Origin: Ancylobacter sp. TS-1
Lineage (GTDB): Bacteria > Pseudomonadota > Alphaproteobacteria > Rhizobiales > Xanthobacteraceae
Assembly: GCF_009223885.1 (NCBI RefSeq)
Contig: NZ_CP045144.1
Span: forward strand, 1,054,001-1,118,000
Direction of reading: 5' to 3'
Length of the DNA: 64,000 nucleotides
Below the pieces are notes generated by a model that worked only from the letters and a program-made list of their open reading frames with translations, was not told the origin of the DNA and searched no databases. Each line of letters opens with the position of its first letter. The stretch's first letter is position 1. Positions 54,489 to 63,581 of this stretch are shown in pieces. The translations under genes and the position numbers were made by a program.

Positions 54489-55316
54489 TCAGCGCGCCTC
54501 CGCGCTCGCGAAGCCGGCGGCGCGCGCCCGCTTGCCGTGGAAATAGGCGGAGACCCAGGGATGTTTCGACGCCAGCATGGTCTCGATCGGCCCGACTGCG
54601 ATTACCTTGCCCTCCCCCAGCGCCGCGATGCGGTCGCATACCGTATGAAGGCTGTCCAGATCGTGGGTTACCATGAATACGGTCAGCCCCAAAGTCTGCT
54701 GCAAGGTGGCGATAAGCTCGTCGAACTCGCCCGCGCCGATCGGGTCGAGACCCGATGTCGGCTCGTCGAGGAACAGGATCTCCGGATCGAGCGCCAGCGC
54801 CCGCGCCAGCGCCACGCGCTTGATCATGCCGCCGGAAAGCTCGGACGGCGCCTTCTCCGCCACGTCGGGCGCCAGCCCCACCATTTCCAGCTTGGCGATG
54901 GTCAGCTCGTCCATCAGGCCGGGCGACAGGTCGAGATATTCGCGCATCGGGAACTGGATGTTCTGGCGCACGGTCAGCGAGGAGAACAGGGCGCCCTGCT
55001 GGAACAGCACGCCCCAGCGCCGCTCCAGCAGCCGGCGCTCCGCGTAGCTGAGCGTGTCGATGTTCTGCCCGAACACCTCCACCGTGCCCGAGCGCTTGTG
55101 AACCAGCCCGAGAATGGCGCGCGTGAGCACCGATTTGCCGCCGCCCGAAGCGCCGACGAAGCCGAGGATCTCGCCGCGCATCACGTCCAGCGACAGCCCG
55201 TTGAGCACGACGCGCTCGCCGAACCCGACCACGATGTCGCGCACGCGGATGATCGGCTCGCCGGGTGCCACATCCAGCGTCGCCATGTCCGGGAGAGTGT
55301 CGCCCTGAGCCTGCAC
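54489..55316 (-). CDS. MCE-system ABC transporter ATP-binding protein (MlaF-like)
   Basis: A 275-residue ABC ATPase. Walker A GFVGASGGGKSVLTRAILG, Q-loop LFQQGALFSSLTV, signature ELSGGMIKRVALARA, Walker B ILFLDEPTSGLDP and switch His in MVTHDLDS are all present. The GMIKR signature is typical of MlaF/MkL subunits. GTG 55316 is proposed as the start because GAGG lies 6 bp upstream; ATG 55286 lacks a ribosome site. It starts 8 bp after the permease stop and powers the MCE lipid transporter. Confidence 0.94.
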   Translation of the reverse strand: MQAQGDTLPDMATLDVAPGEPIIRVRDIVVGFGERVVLNGLSLDVMRGEILGFVGASGGGKSVLTRAILGLVHKRSGTVEVFGQNIDTLSYAERRLLERRWGVLFQQGALFSSLTVRQNIQFPMREYLDLSPGLMDELTIAKLEMVGLAPDVAEKAPSELSGGMIKRVALARALALDPEILFLDEPTSGLDPIGAGEFDELIATLQQTLGLTVFMVTHDLDSLHTVCDRIAALGEGKVIAVGPIETMLASKHPWVSAYFHGKRARAAGFASAEAR

Positions 55317-55324
55317 CGCGCGCC

Positions 55325-56473
55325 TCACATGTCGATCGCGGCGAAGAACATGGCAAACAGCCCGTCCACCACGATCACCAGGAAGATTGCCTTCACCACC
55401 GCGGCGGTGGTGTGCGCGCCGAGCGACTCGGCGCTGCCGCCCACCCGCATGCCCTCCATGCAGGCGATCAGGCCGATGATGGCGGCCATGAAGGGCGCCT
55501 TGATCATGCCGACCTCGAAAGTGTTGAGGGCGATGGCCTCCTTCAGCCGGGCGATGAAGATCTCCGGCGAGATGCCGCCATAGAGCCAGGCCACCAGCCC
55601 GCCGCCGGACAGCGCGCACATATTGCCGATGAAGGTCAGCAGCGGCACCGCGATGATCAGCGCGACAAGGCGCGGCAGCACCAGCACCTCGTTGGGATCG
55701 AAGCCCATCACGCGCAGCGCGTCGACCTCCTCGCGCATCCGCATCGAGCCGAGTTCGGCGGTGAAGGCGCTGCCCGAGCGGCCGGCGACCATGATGGAGA
55801 CGATCAGCACGCCGAGTTCGCGCAGGGTGAGGATGCCCACCATGTCGACGACATAGGTCGTGGCGCCGAACTTGCGGAAATGGAAGATGCCCTGCTGCGC
55901 GATGATGCAGCCGATGAGGAAGGTGATCAGCGCGACGATCGGCACGGCGCGCAGGCCGGTGCGCTCCAGATGATAGATCATCGAGGTGAAGCGGAATGTG
56001 TGCGGCCGGACCAGAACGCGCAGAAGGGCCGACATCGCCGTGCCGATGAAGGACAGCAGCGCCAGGCCGTCCTGCGCCATCGCGACCGTCGTGCGGCCGA
56101 CCAGCTGGATGCTGCCGATGACGGCGTTCACATGCCGCGTACGCGGGGGATTCTCGTGGCTGCCCTTGACGATATCGTCGAGCAGCGGGCGGAACCGGCG
56201 CTCCAGCCCGACGATCTGGAAGCGCACGCCATCCTTTTCGAGCGCCTGGATGATCCGGTCGAGCACCACCGCGCCGAGCGTGTCGAAGCCGCGCACGCCG
56301 GACAGGTCGAAGCGGGCGCTTTCCGTAGGAGCGGCAGCGAGTTCGGCCAGGGCGGCGTCCACGCTACCCTCGAGCGCCCGCCCCTGCACGGCCAGCCAGC
56401 TGCCATTGCCCACGAACACGAGTTCGCGGCCATTTCGGGCCGTGGCCAGAAGCGGCGCTTCAGCGGCTCCCAA
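55325..56473 (-). CDS. MCE-system permease with N-terminal STAS domain (MlaE-like)
   Basis: A 382-residue protein with a STAS-like domain (about 15-105) fused to the MlaE permease (about 120-380). The permease shows LITFLIGCIIAQQGIFHFRK, the conserved ELGVLIVSIMVAGRSGSAFTAELGSM and the coupling segment EEVDALRVMGFDP. In E. coli STAS (MlaB) and permease are separate; fusion is common in alphaproteobacteria. It is the first gene of the operon; the promoter must lie in 56474-56697, shared with the divergent epimerase gene. Confidence 0.94.
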   Translation of the reverse strand: MGAAEAPLLATARNGRELVFVGNGSWLAVQGRALEGSVDAALAELAAAPTESARFDLSGVRGFDTLGAVVLDRIIQALEKDGVRFQIVGLERRFRPLLDDIVKGSHENPPRTRHVNAVIGSIQLVGRTTVAMAQDGLALLSFIGTAMSALLRVLVRPHTFRFTSMIYHLERTGLRAVPIVALITFLIGCIIAQQGIFHFRKFGATTYVVDMVGILTLRELGVLIVSIMVAGRSGSAFTAELGSMRMREEVDALRVMGFDPNEVLVLPRLVALIIAVPLLTFIGNMCALSGGGLVAWLYGGISPEIFIARLKEAIALNTFEVGMIKAPFMAAIIGLIACMEGMRVGGSAESLGAHTTAAVVKAIFLVIVVDGLFAMFFAAIDM

Positions 56474-56697
56474 GAGTGGCTCCCAAAAAGTGGCTCCCCA
56501 ATCGCCGAATTCGCGATGTATTTCTTAGCCGTAAGCCTCCGCGCCGTCGAGGGAGCCGGACCCTCATGGGCGCCCCAGGCTGCCCGATCGGCACTTAATC
56601 GCGGCCAGTGTGGTTTCGCGGCGACGCCACCGCCGGCAGCCGGAACGCTATGCTGTCCCATGGTCGACGATTCGGTCGCCCCCGTGGTCTGCCAATC

Positions 56698-57675
56698 ATG
56701 ACCCGCATCAAGGTCCTTGCCGAGAGCTTCCCGATTCGCGGCAGCTTCACCATCGCCCGCGGCTCGAAGAGCGAGGCCGTCGTGGTGCGGGTCGAACTGC
56801 GCGACGGCGCCCATGTCGGCCAGGGCGAATGCGTGCCCTATGCGCGCTATGGCGAGAGCGTCGCCGGAGTCGTCGAGACGCTCATCGCCCTCGCCGGCCG
56901 CATCGAGGCCGGCCTGCGCCGCGACGAGCTTCAGCTCACCCTGCCGCCCGGCGCGGCGCGCAACGCGCTCGATTGCGCCTTCTGGGACCTCGACGCGAAA
57001 CGCGCCGGCGTGCGCGCCCATGAGCTTGCCGGGCTCCCCGCGCCCGGGCCGGCGCTCACCGCCTTCACGATCAGCCTCGACACGCCGCAGGCCATGGCCG
57101 AGGCCGCCCGCGCCAGCGGCCATGACCTTCTCAAGCTCAAGCTGGGCACTGAGGGCGACAGGGCGCGCCTGCGCGCGGTGCGCGACGCCGTGCCAGGCAC
57201 CCGGCTGATCGTCGACGCCAATGAGGGCTGGACGGTCGAGAACATCGCCGAGAACCTCGCCGCCTGCGCGCGGGCCGGTGTCGAGCTGGTCGAGCAGCCG
57301 CTGCCGGCGGCGCGGGACGCCGCGCTGGCCGACATCCCCCATCCGGTGCCGATCTGCGCCGATGAAAGCGCGCATGGGCTGGACGGCCTGCCCGACCTCA
57401 TCGGCCGCTACGACGCGCTCAACATCAAGCTGGACAAGACCGGCGGCCTCACCGAAGCCATCGAACTGGCCCGCGCCGCCCAGGCGCACGGCCTCGACAT
57501 CATGGTCGGCTGCATGGTCGCCACCTCGCTCGCCATGGCCCCGGCCATGCTGCTGGCCCCGCTGGCGCGCTTCGTCGATCTCGACGGGCCACTGCTGCTG
57601 GCGCAGGACCGCGCGCCGGCGCTGCGCTACGAGGGCAGCGTGGTCTATCCGCCCGATCCGGCGCTGTGGGGCTGA
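56698..57675 (+). CDS. Dipeptide epimerase (L-Ala-D/L-Glu epimerase-like)
   Basis: A 325-residue enolase-superfamily enzyme. The capping domain is at the N-terminus; the barrel has the catalytic KxK in LLKLKLGTE, metal ligands in RLIVDANEGWT, VELVEQPLP and PICADES, and the second Lys in LNIKLDKTGG. The DxD-type end DLDGPLLL is typical of muramyl-peptide epimerases, which recycle cell-wall L-Ala-D-Glu. ATG 56698 begins the conserved domain. Its 3' end overlaps the convergent MFS gene by 31 bp. Confidence 0.93.
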   Translation: MTRIKVLAESFPIRGSFTIARGSKSEAVVVRVELRDGAHVGQGECVPYARYGESVAGVVETLIALAGRIEAGLRRDELQLTLPPGAARNALDCAFWDLDAKRAGVRAHELAGLPAPGPALTAFTISLDTPQAMAEAARASGHDLLKLKLGTEGDRARLRAVRDAVPGTRLIVDANEGWTVENIAENLAACARAGVELVEQPLPAARDAALADIPHPVPICADESAHGLDGLPDLIGRYDALNIKLDKTGGLTEAIELARAAQAHGLDIMVGCMVATSLAMAPAMLLAPLARFVDLDGPLLLAQDRAPALRYEGSVVYPPDPALWG

Positions 57676-58838
57676 TCGGCCCGCATCGAGGCGCAGGCCA
57701 GCGCGAGGAGCGCGCCAGCCGTGGCCAGGCCCGCCGAGACCAGAAAGGTCTGCGCGCCGAAGCTCTGCCAGAGCGGCCCGGAAACCAGAGTCGCCCCGGC
57801 CATGGCGATCGCGGTCGCGCAGGCCGCGATCCCCTGCACGCTGGCGCCGCGACCGGGCGGCGCGTGGCGCGCGACAAGTTCCACCGTGCCGAGATAGGTG
57901 CAGCCGAAGGTCAGCGCGTGCAGCGGCTGTAACAGAAGCAGCAGCAGCAGCGGCGGATCGAGCGCCATCGCCGCGAAACGCAGCAATCCGGCGAGGCCGC
58001 CGAGCAGGAGCAGCCGCTCCGGGCCGAGATGGTGCGTTACCCGCGTGCCGAAATGGAACAGCACCACCTCCGCCAGCACCCCGAGCGACCACAGAAGCCC
58101 GATGGTGCCGTCCGACAATCCCTTTGAATGCCACTCGATCGAGGCGAAGGCATAGAGCGCGGCGTGCGAGCTTTGCACCAGCGCCGCGGCGACCATGCCG
58201 ACCAGCAGCACCGGCGCGAGACCGCCAAAGGCGCGGCGCGGGCGACGGTCCGCCGGCGCCTTCGCGGGACGCGGCAGTGGCGAGGCTTCCCTGAGGGCCG
58301 AGGCGGCCAGGGCCGCCGCGACGCTGCCGGCCACGATCAGCCAGATCACCGCGTCGTGCGACACCGGGCCGGCAAGGCCGGCGAGCAGGCCGCCCGCCAC
58401 CAGATTGCCGCCGATGAAGGCCATCGAGCCCCACAGCCGCACCCGGCCGTAATCCACCAGCCCCTCGCGCCGGCGCGCCACCGCATAGGCGTCCAGCACC
58501 GGCAGGCTCGGCTGCCAGAAGGCGGCGACGACGCCGAGGGCGACGAGAATGAAGGTGGCTCCCGGCGCCAGGGCGATGAAGACGAAGCACAGGGCGGTGC
58601 CCAGCGAATAGCCGATCAGCGTGGCGCGCGGCCGGCCGCTATGGTCGGCCAGCAGCCCGCCGAGCGGCATCGTCACCAGCCGCACCACCTGCGGAATGGC
58701 GAGCGCCAGCGCGATCATCGCCGCGTCGAAGCCGCGATGCTGCAACCAGACCGGAAAGAACGGCACGAAGACGCCGATGCCGAAGAACAGCCCGGCATAG
58801 ACGGCGGCGATGGCATGGCGGGGCGCGATGACGGGCAC
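57645..58838 (-). CDS. MFS transporter (HcaT/LacY-like group)
   Basis: A 397-residue inner-membrane transporter with 12 predicted helices, of the MFS_1_like group that includes HcaT. Motif-A-like loops are GGLLADHSGRPRATLIGYSL, and YAGLFFGIGVFVPFFPVWLQ opens helix 1. A cytosolic loop near residue 200 is basic. The substrate is unknown. Its last 31 bp overlap the end of the dipeptide epimerase gene on the opposite strand. Confidence 0.92.
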   Translation of the reverse strand: MPVIAPRHAIAAVYAGLFFGIGVFVPFFPVWLQHRGFDAAMIALALAIPQVVRLVTMPLGGLLADHSGRPRATLIGYSLGTALCFVFIALAPGATFILVALGVVAAFWQPSLPVLDAYAVARRREGLVDYGRVRLWGSMAFIGGNLVAGGLLAGLAGPVSHDAVIWLIVAGSVAAALAASALREASPLPRPAKAPADRRPRRAFGGLAPVLLVGMVAAALVQSSHAALYAFASIEWHSKGLSDGTIGLLWSLGVLAEVVLFHFGTRVTHHLGPERLLLLGGLAGLLRFAAMALDPPLLLLLLLQPLHALTFGCTYLGTVELVARHAPPGRGASVQGIAACATAIAMAGATLVSGPLWQSFGAQTFLVSAGLATAGALLALACASMRADQPHSAGSGG

Positions 58839-58919
58839 AACGGGGCACCAGCGGGGACCGCGCCTCGATAGCAGCCCCAGGCCGCGCGTGCGAGGCCCCT
58901 CGGCGCGCCGGCCGCGACG

Positions 58920-59726
58920 TCACCACCAGGCGTGGAAGTGGTGCACCGGACCGTGGCCACGCCCGATCTCCAGTTCCTCGGAGCGGGCCAGCGCGCGGGT
59001 GAGATAGTCCTTCGCCGCCGTCACCGCCTCGCGCAGCGACAGGCCGCGCGCGAGGCCGGCGGCGATGGCGGAGGACAGCGTGCAGCCGGTGCCGTGGGTG
59101 TTGCGGGTGGCGACGCGCGGCGCGCTGAGTTCGAGAACGCCCTCGGCGTCGAGCAGCACGTCGGTGCTCTCCGGCCCTTCGCCATGCCCGCCCTTGATCA
59201 GCACCGCGCGCGGGCCGAAGGCGAGCAGCCGCTCCGCCTGCGCACGCACCTCTGCCAGCGTGCCGGCCGGCGCCTCGTCGAGCAGCGCGGCGGCCTCGGG
59301 CAGATTGGGCGTGATGAGCAGGGCGCGCGGCAGCAGCCGGGCGCGCAGCGTGTCGATCGCCTCGGGCACCAGCAGCCGGTCGCCGGAGGCCGCGATCATC
59401 ACAGGGTCGAGCACGACGACGGACTGGCGGTGGCGCTCCAGCCCGGCGGCCACCGCCTCGATGGCCTCGGGGCGCGAGAGCATGCCGATCTTCACCGCAT
59501 CGACGGCGATGTCCGAGAACACCGCGTCGATCTGCGCGCCGATGAAGGCAGGCGGCACGTCGTGGATGCCGGTGACGCCGACCGTGTTCTGCGCGGTGAG
59601 CGCGGTGATCACGCTGGCGCCATAGACGCCGAGCGCCGAAAAGGTCTTGAGATCGGCCTGTATCCCGGCGCCGCCGCCGGAATCCGAGCCCGCAATCGTC
59701 ACCGCGATCGGTGTGGAACCGCCCAT
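58920..59726 (-). CDS. thiD: Hydroxymethylpyrimidine/phosphomethylpyrimidine kinase
   Basis: A 268-residue ribokinase-like enzyme of thiamine synthesis, phosphorylating HMP twice. The motif at the start is VTIAGSDSGGGAGIQADLKT, then GVTGIHDVPP, DPVMIAASGDRLL and the anion-hole NTHGTGCTLSSAIAA with catalytic Asp/Cys. ATG 59726 fits the family start. It is preceded 70 bp upstream by a TPP riboswitch. It is the only thiamine gene in the window, so it stands alone here. Confidence 0.96.
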   Translation of the reverse strand: MGGSTPIAVTIAGSDSGGGAGIQADLKTFSALGVYGASVITALTAQNTVGVTGIHDVPPAFIGAQIDAVFSDIAVDAVKIGMLSRPEAIEAVAAGLERHRQSVVVLDPVMIAASGDRLLVPEAIDTLRARLLPRALLITPNLPEAAALLDEAPAGTLAEVRAQAERLLAFGPRAVLIKGGHGEGPESTDVLLDAEGVLELSAPRVATRNTHGTGCTLSSAIAAGLARGLSLREAVTAAKDYLTRALARSEELEIGRGHGPVHHFHAWW

Positions 59727-59796
59727 CTTCGCCTCCCTCGCCGCGCGGTCCGGGGGCGTCGTCGCAGGCAAGTCCCCTCGCCGGCGCGCGCGACCC

Positions 59797-59908
59797 GTTC
59801 CCTCCGCCGGCATGACCCGGATCAGGTTCGTGGGTTGGCGCCGGCTGCGGCCCGGATTTTCAGGGCAACGCCGCCTCGCCTCTCAGCCCCTGCGGGCACC
59901 CCAACGAG
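59797..59908 (-). promoter_or_regulatory. TPP riboswitch controlling thiD
   Basis: On the minus strand the conserved TPP aptamer is clear: GGGGTGC at 59896-59902, GCTGAGAG at 59880-59887 and the box ACCTGATCCGGGTCATGCCG, then GGCGGAGGGA, ending near 59799. It is placed 70 bp before the thiD start, so TPP binding would reduce thiD expression, probably by masking the ribosome site or by termination. Confidence 0.97.
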
Positions 59909-60040
59909 ATCGTCATGGCGAGATAGGCGAAGCCGCCCGCCCGCGCAAGCCGGGCGCCGCTGCCGGCCGGCGGCAGGGGTTGCGCGCGGGCCGGGCTTCT
60001 GTTCCTTATCGGCCTCCCGACCCGAAGCCGGAATGCCGTG

Positions 60041-60277
60041 ATGGTTCCCTTCTTCATGCAGATCAAATGTCACCTCGGCCATTCCTACGAGGTGGCGAAC
60101 GCCATCGCCGACGCGGAGATCGCCTCGGAGATCTACTCGACCGCCGGCGAGTTCGACCTGCTGGTGAAGTTCTACGTGCCGGAGGGCACCGACATCGGCC
60201 ATTTCGTCAATGAGAAGGTGCATCTCTTCCCGGGCATACAGGACACCCGCACCATCATCACCTTCAAGGCGTTTTGA
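60041..60277 (+). CDS. Stand-alone Lrp/AsnC ligand-binding (RAM) domain protein
   Basis: A 78-residue protein consisting only of the RAM/SIM ligand-binding domain of Lrp-type regulators, with no DNA-binding domain. It reads IKCHLGHSYEVANAIADAEI, then IYSTAGEFDLLVKFYVPEG and IQDTRTIITFKAF. Such single-domain proteins may bind amino acids or modulate full Lrp proteins. ATG 60041 is taken (GTG 60038 abuts it). It is divergent from the riboswitch-thiD transcript and ends 3 bp before a convergent DMT gene. Confidence 0.9.
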   Translation: MVPFFMQIKCHLGHSYEVANAIADAEIASEIYSTAGEFDLLVKFYVPEGTDIGHFVNEKVHLFPGIQDTRTIITFKAF

Positions 60278-60280
60278 GCC

Positions 60281-61219
60281 TCAGGCGGTCGGGCCGGAGG
60301 GCGGTGTCGCCGCCGCGTCCTCGCGGTTGCGCTCGATGCCGAGGCGCCGCTCGCGCCAGATGACGAAGAGGCCCGCCCCGATCACGATGGACGCGCCGAG
60401 CACCACCAGCAGCGGCGGCGCCTCGGCGAACAGGATGAAGCCGAGCAGCAGCGACCACAGCATGGCCGAATAGGCGAAGGGCGCCACCACCGAGGCGGGC
60501 GCGTAGCGGTAGCTCTCGGTCAGCAGGATCTGCCCGACGCCGCCGATCAGCCCGGTCGCCACCAGTAGCGCCGCCTCGCCGGGACCCGGCCGCACCCAGC
60601 CCCAGCCCGCTGTGGCCAGCCCGGCGACCGCCGCCAGCGCCTGGAAATAGAACACGATGGCCGCCGTCGTCTCGGTCTGGGTAAGCCGCCGCACCTGTAT
60701 CATCGCCCCGGCGGTGAAGCCGGCCCCGATCAGCGCGCAGGCGGCCCCGACCACATGGTCGGCGCTGTCGAAGGACCCCGACATGTGCGGCCACAGCATC
60801 ACCACCACGCCGGCGAGCCCGACGCCCACCGCCGTCCAGCGATAGGCCTGCACCCGCTCGCGCAGCAGCAGCGCCGCCAGCGCCACGGTGAGCAGCGGCG
60901 CGGTGAAGCCGATGGCGGTGGCGTCGGCCAGCGGAATGCGTGCCAGCGCGGCGAAGCCGAGGCTCATCGCCATGACGCCGACAGTGCCGCGCAAAATGTG
61001 CCCGAACGGGTTCGCCGTGCGCACCGCGGCGCTCACCTCGCCGCGCCAGGCCAGCAGCGCGAGCAGCGGAAACAGCGCGAAAAAGGAGCGCGAGAACACG
61101 ACTTCGCCGGTCGGAACACGCTCCGAGACGATGCGGACGAGAGCCGACATGATGGTGAAGAGGAACGTCGCGGCGACCTGCAGCGCGATGCCCTTGAGCG
61201 CATTCATGATGGGCGCCAT
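60281..61219 (-). CDS. DMT-superfamily EamA exporter
   Basis: A 312-residue inner-membrane protein of about ten helices with two EamA repeats (about 8-145 and 160-295). Motifs include LPLADATAIGFTAPLLTVAL and GQILLTESYRYAPASVVAPF. Relatives export amino-acid-like metabolites or riboflavin; the substrate is unknown. ATG 61219 starts the domain; MAPIM and the ATG four codons later are both possible starts. Confidence 0.92.
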   Translation of the reverse strand: MAPIMNALKGIALQVAATFLFTIMSALVRIVSERVPTGEVVFSRSFFALFPLLALLAWRGEVSAAVRTANPFGHILRGTVGVMAMSLGFAALARIPLADATAIGFTAPLLTVALAALLLRERVQAYRWTAVGVGLAGVVVMLWPHMSGSFDSADHVVGAACALIGAGFTAGAMIQVRRLTQTETTAAIVFYFQALAAVAGLATAGWGWVRPGPGEAALLVATGLIGGVGQILLTESYRYAPASVVAPFAYSAMLWSLLLGFILFAEAPPLLVVLGASIVIGAGLFVIWRERRLGIERNREDAAATPPSGPTA

Positions 61220-61285
61220 GGAGCACTTTCCCGACCGGCCCGCAAGCCGGCCGGAGCCCGATATTTCAAGCCCGCCCGGCGCGCC

Positions 61286-62038
61286 TCACGGGAAGGGATC
61301 GCCGCCCGCCAGCGCGATCGCGCCGAACACCGCCGCGATCGCCACCGCGAGGCAGGCGAGCGCCCGCCCCACAGCCCCCGGCGTCGCCGGCGCCCGGTCC
61401 ACGAAGTCGCCCGCCGGCTTGCGCCCGCCGATCATGGCGCCGATCAGATTGTCCCGCCCGAACAGCGAATGGGCCAGATTGGCCGTCACATGCAGGGCGA
61501 GCAGCGCCAGCAGCCAGGGGTAGAGCCACTGGTGCCAGGCCGAGGCGCTGCGGATGGTCTCGTCGCTCGCCACCGCCGTCATCGGCGCGTAGACGGCGAT
61601 GTCGTCGCTGGTGAACAGGCCGGTCAGCGACTGGGCGCCGACCACGACCAGCAGCGCCATCACCATCCAGCCGCCGGGCGGGCTGTGGCCGAGAAAATGC
61701 TGCGGGCGGCCGCGCCGCATGTCCCTGGCATAGGCGAGCACGGCACCGGGGCCGCGCAGGAAGCCGGCAAAGCGCGCCGTCGAGCCGCCGACGAAGCCCC
61801 AGAGCAGGCGGAACACCAGCACGACAAGAATCGCGAGGCCGTTCCACTGGTGCCAGACCAGCCCGGCATCGCCATAATAGCGGCTGGCGAAGGCGAGCCC
61901 CACCAGCGCGGCCAGAGTCCACTTGGCGAGCCGCGTCGGCAGGTCCCACGCCAGCACGTCCTTCGCCGGCACGTCCTTCGCCAGCACATCCGGCGCCCGG
62001 GACGGCGCCGGCGATGTCGAGGGCACGCTCAACCTCAC
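61286..62038 (-). CDS. Cytochrome b561-family membrane cytochrome
   Basis: A 250-residue protein with four membrane helices binding two b-type haems; candidate His ligands are in GLVWHQWNGLA, HFLGHSPPGG, SAWHQWLYP and LLALHVTANLAHSLF. The N-terminal ~35 residues contain a repeated DVLAKDVPAKDVLAWDLP, encoded by short direct repeats (about 61946-61990). It overlaps the cytochrome c' gene by 4 bp (ATGA type), so the two proteins form one electron-transfer pair. Confidence 0.9.
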   Translation of the reverse strand: MRLSVPSTSPAPSRAPDVLAKDVPAKDVLAWDLPTRLAKWTLAALVGLAFASRYYGDAGLVWHQWNGLAILVVLVFRLLWGFVGGSTARFAGFLRGPGAVLAYARDMRRGRPQHFLGHSPPGGWMVMALLVVVGAQSLTGLFTSDDIAVYAPMTAVASDETIRSASAWHQWLYPWLLALLALHVTANLAHSLFGRDNLIGAMIGGRKPAGDFVDRAPATPGAVGRALACLAVAIAAVFGAIALAGGDPFP

Positions 62039-62481
62039 TTCTTCTGGCGGTACGTGTCGTGGCAGGTGCCGCAGGTGCGGATCACGCCCGGGAAATTCGC
62101 CTTGAAGCTAGCCTCGTCGGTAATGGCGGCGCGGGCGGCGGTCGCATCGGACGCCAGCTTGCCGAACAGCGCGTCGAATTCGGCCTTCTTCTGCCACACG
62201 GCCGGCAGCGCCTCGGTGTCCGGGCCCGGTCCGGATCCCTCGGGGAACAGCGCGGGCAGCGCCTTTGCGTTCTTCGCATAGGCGTCGAGCGCCGTCTGTA
62301 CCGTCGCGAGGTCGAACGGGGCCTGACCCCGCAGCATGCCGGCGACCGGCCGGGTGACGCTGCCGAACTCCTTCAGGAGGGCCTGCCGCTCCTTTACGAC
62401 GTCGGGCTGGGCGACCACGGCGGTAGCCGCAATGGCGGAGAACATGGCGATTGCAGCGGCAATCGTCAGGCGACGCGACAT
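62035..62481 (-). CDS. Cytochrome c' family protein
   Basis: A 148-residue periplasmic cytochrome. Signal peptide MSRRLTIAAAIAMFSAIAAT with cleavage after VVA. It is a four-helix bundle with the haem-binding CGTCH close to the C-terminus (GVIRTCGTCHDTYRQKK), the mark of cytochrome c'. These bind NO or CO and may protect against nitrosative stress. AGGGAG precedes ATG 62481. The cytochrome b gene follows with a 4-bp overlap and is the probable electron partner. Confidence 0.94.
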   Translation of the reverse strand: MSRRLTIAAAIAMFSAIAATAVVAQPDVVKERQALLKEFGSVTRPVAGMLRGQAPFDLATVQTALDAYAKNAKALPALFPEGSGPGPDTEALPAVWQKKAEFDALFGKLASDATAARAAITDEASFKANFPGVIRTCGTCHDTYRQKK

Positions 62482-62732
62482 GAAGAACTCCCTACTCGAC
62501 GTGCTGCGGCGCAGCACAGGCCGGGCTACCTTATTGTCGCTCCAGACAAAGACAATCGGCCGGAGGTCGCGGTCGCGCGCTCGTGAAGGCGCGGGCGCCG
62601 CGCCGCGCCGCGCCGGGAACAGGTATGGTGAATACCTAGTGTTTCTTGCTGATCGTGCTTTTCCGCATTTTCATCGGTACCGCTTTGACCTTAGGTCACA
62701 ACAGATAACCCACCCACCGGAGAGAAGCGCCC

Positions 62733-63548
62733 ATGTCCATCCGCACCGTCCTGCTGCACGCCGCGCCCGATTCGGGCTTCAACGACCGTCTCGCCTTCGC
62801 CGTGACGCTGGCCCGCCAGTCCGGAGCGGCGATCAAGGCGGTCTATACGCTCTATCCCGCCGGTGTCCCGCGGGTGGGCCGCGCTCTCTCGATCTACGTG
62901 AACGAACTCGTCCATGAGGCGAAGGAGAAGGAAGCCGGCCTCAAGGCTCAGTTCGAGCAGACCATCGCCGGTGCCGGCGTGACCGGCACCTGGACGGTTG
63001 TCGAGGGTGAGGTCGCCTCTGCGCTGCGCGAGGAAGTCACCTTCGCCGACGTCACCGTCGTCAGCGAGACGCCCTACGGCACCGTCGACGACCAGCTCGC
63101 CGCCACCCTGCCCGAGCATCTTGCGCTCGCCTGCAACGGCCCGGTGGCGGTGGTGCCGACCGGCAAGCCGGTGCCGACCCGCATCGGCCGCGCCCTGGTG
63201 GCGTGGAAGCCCTCCCGTGAGGCGGGCCACGCCGTGCGCTTCGCCCTGCCGGTGCTCGCCACCGCCGACGAGGTGGAGGTGCTCACCGTCGAGGAAGGCG
63301 ATCCGGCCACCGCTGCGTCCGGCGCCCGGCTGACCGTCTGGCTCACCAGCCATGGCGTCAATGCCCGCCATCACCACGCCAAGGAAAGCACGGCCGGCGT
63401 CGCCATCGCCAACGAGGCCCAGAAGTTCGGCGCCGATCTGGTGGTGATGGGCGTCTACAGCCGCTCGCGCCTCGCCGAGATGGTGCTCGGCGGCGTCACC
63501 GCCTCGCTGCTGACCGACCCGCCGGCGACCCTGCTCGTCGCCCATTGA
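62733..63548 (+). CDS. Universal stress protein family protein
   Basis: A 271-residue protein with two UspA-like halves (about 1-135 and 150-271). The second ends DLVVMGVYSRSRLAEMVLGG then VTASLLTDPPATLLVAH, typical of UspA, but the ATP-binding GxxG...GS pattern is incomplete, so nucleotide binding is doubtful. GGAGAG lies before ATG 62733. It is a single gene; the AT-richer upstream stretch (62,630-62,700) may contain its promoter. A hairpin terminator follows. Confidence 0.88.
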   Translation: MSIRTVLLHAAPDSGFNDRLAFAVTLARQSGAAIKAVYTLYPAGVPRVGRALSIYVNELVHEAKEKEAGLKAQFEQTIAGAGVTGTWTVVEGEVASALREEVTFADVTVVSETPYGTVDDQLAATLPEHLALACNGPVAVVPTGKPVPTRIGRALVAWKPSREAGHAVRFALPVLATADEVEVLTVEEGDPATAASGARLTVWLTSHGVNARHHHAKESTAGVAIANEAQKFGADLVVMGVYSRSRLAEMVLGGVTASLLTDPPATLLVAH

Positions 63549-63581
63549 TCGCCGCCCTCCGGGGCAGCCCGTCGACAATGC

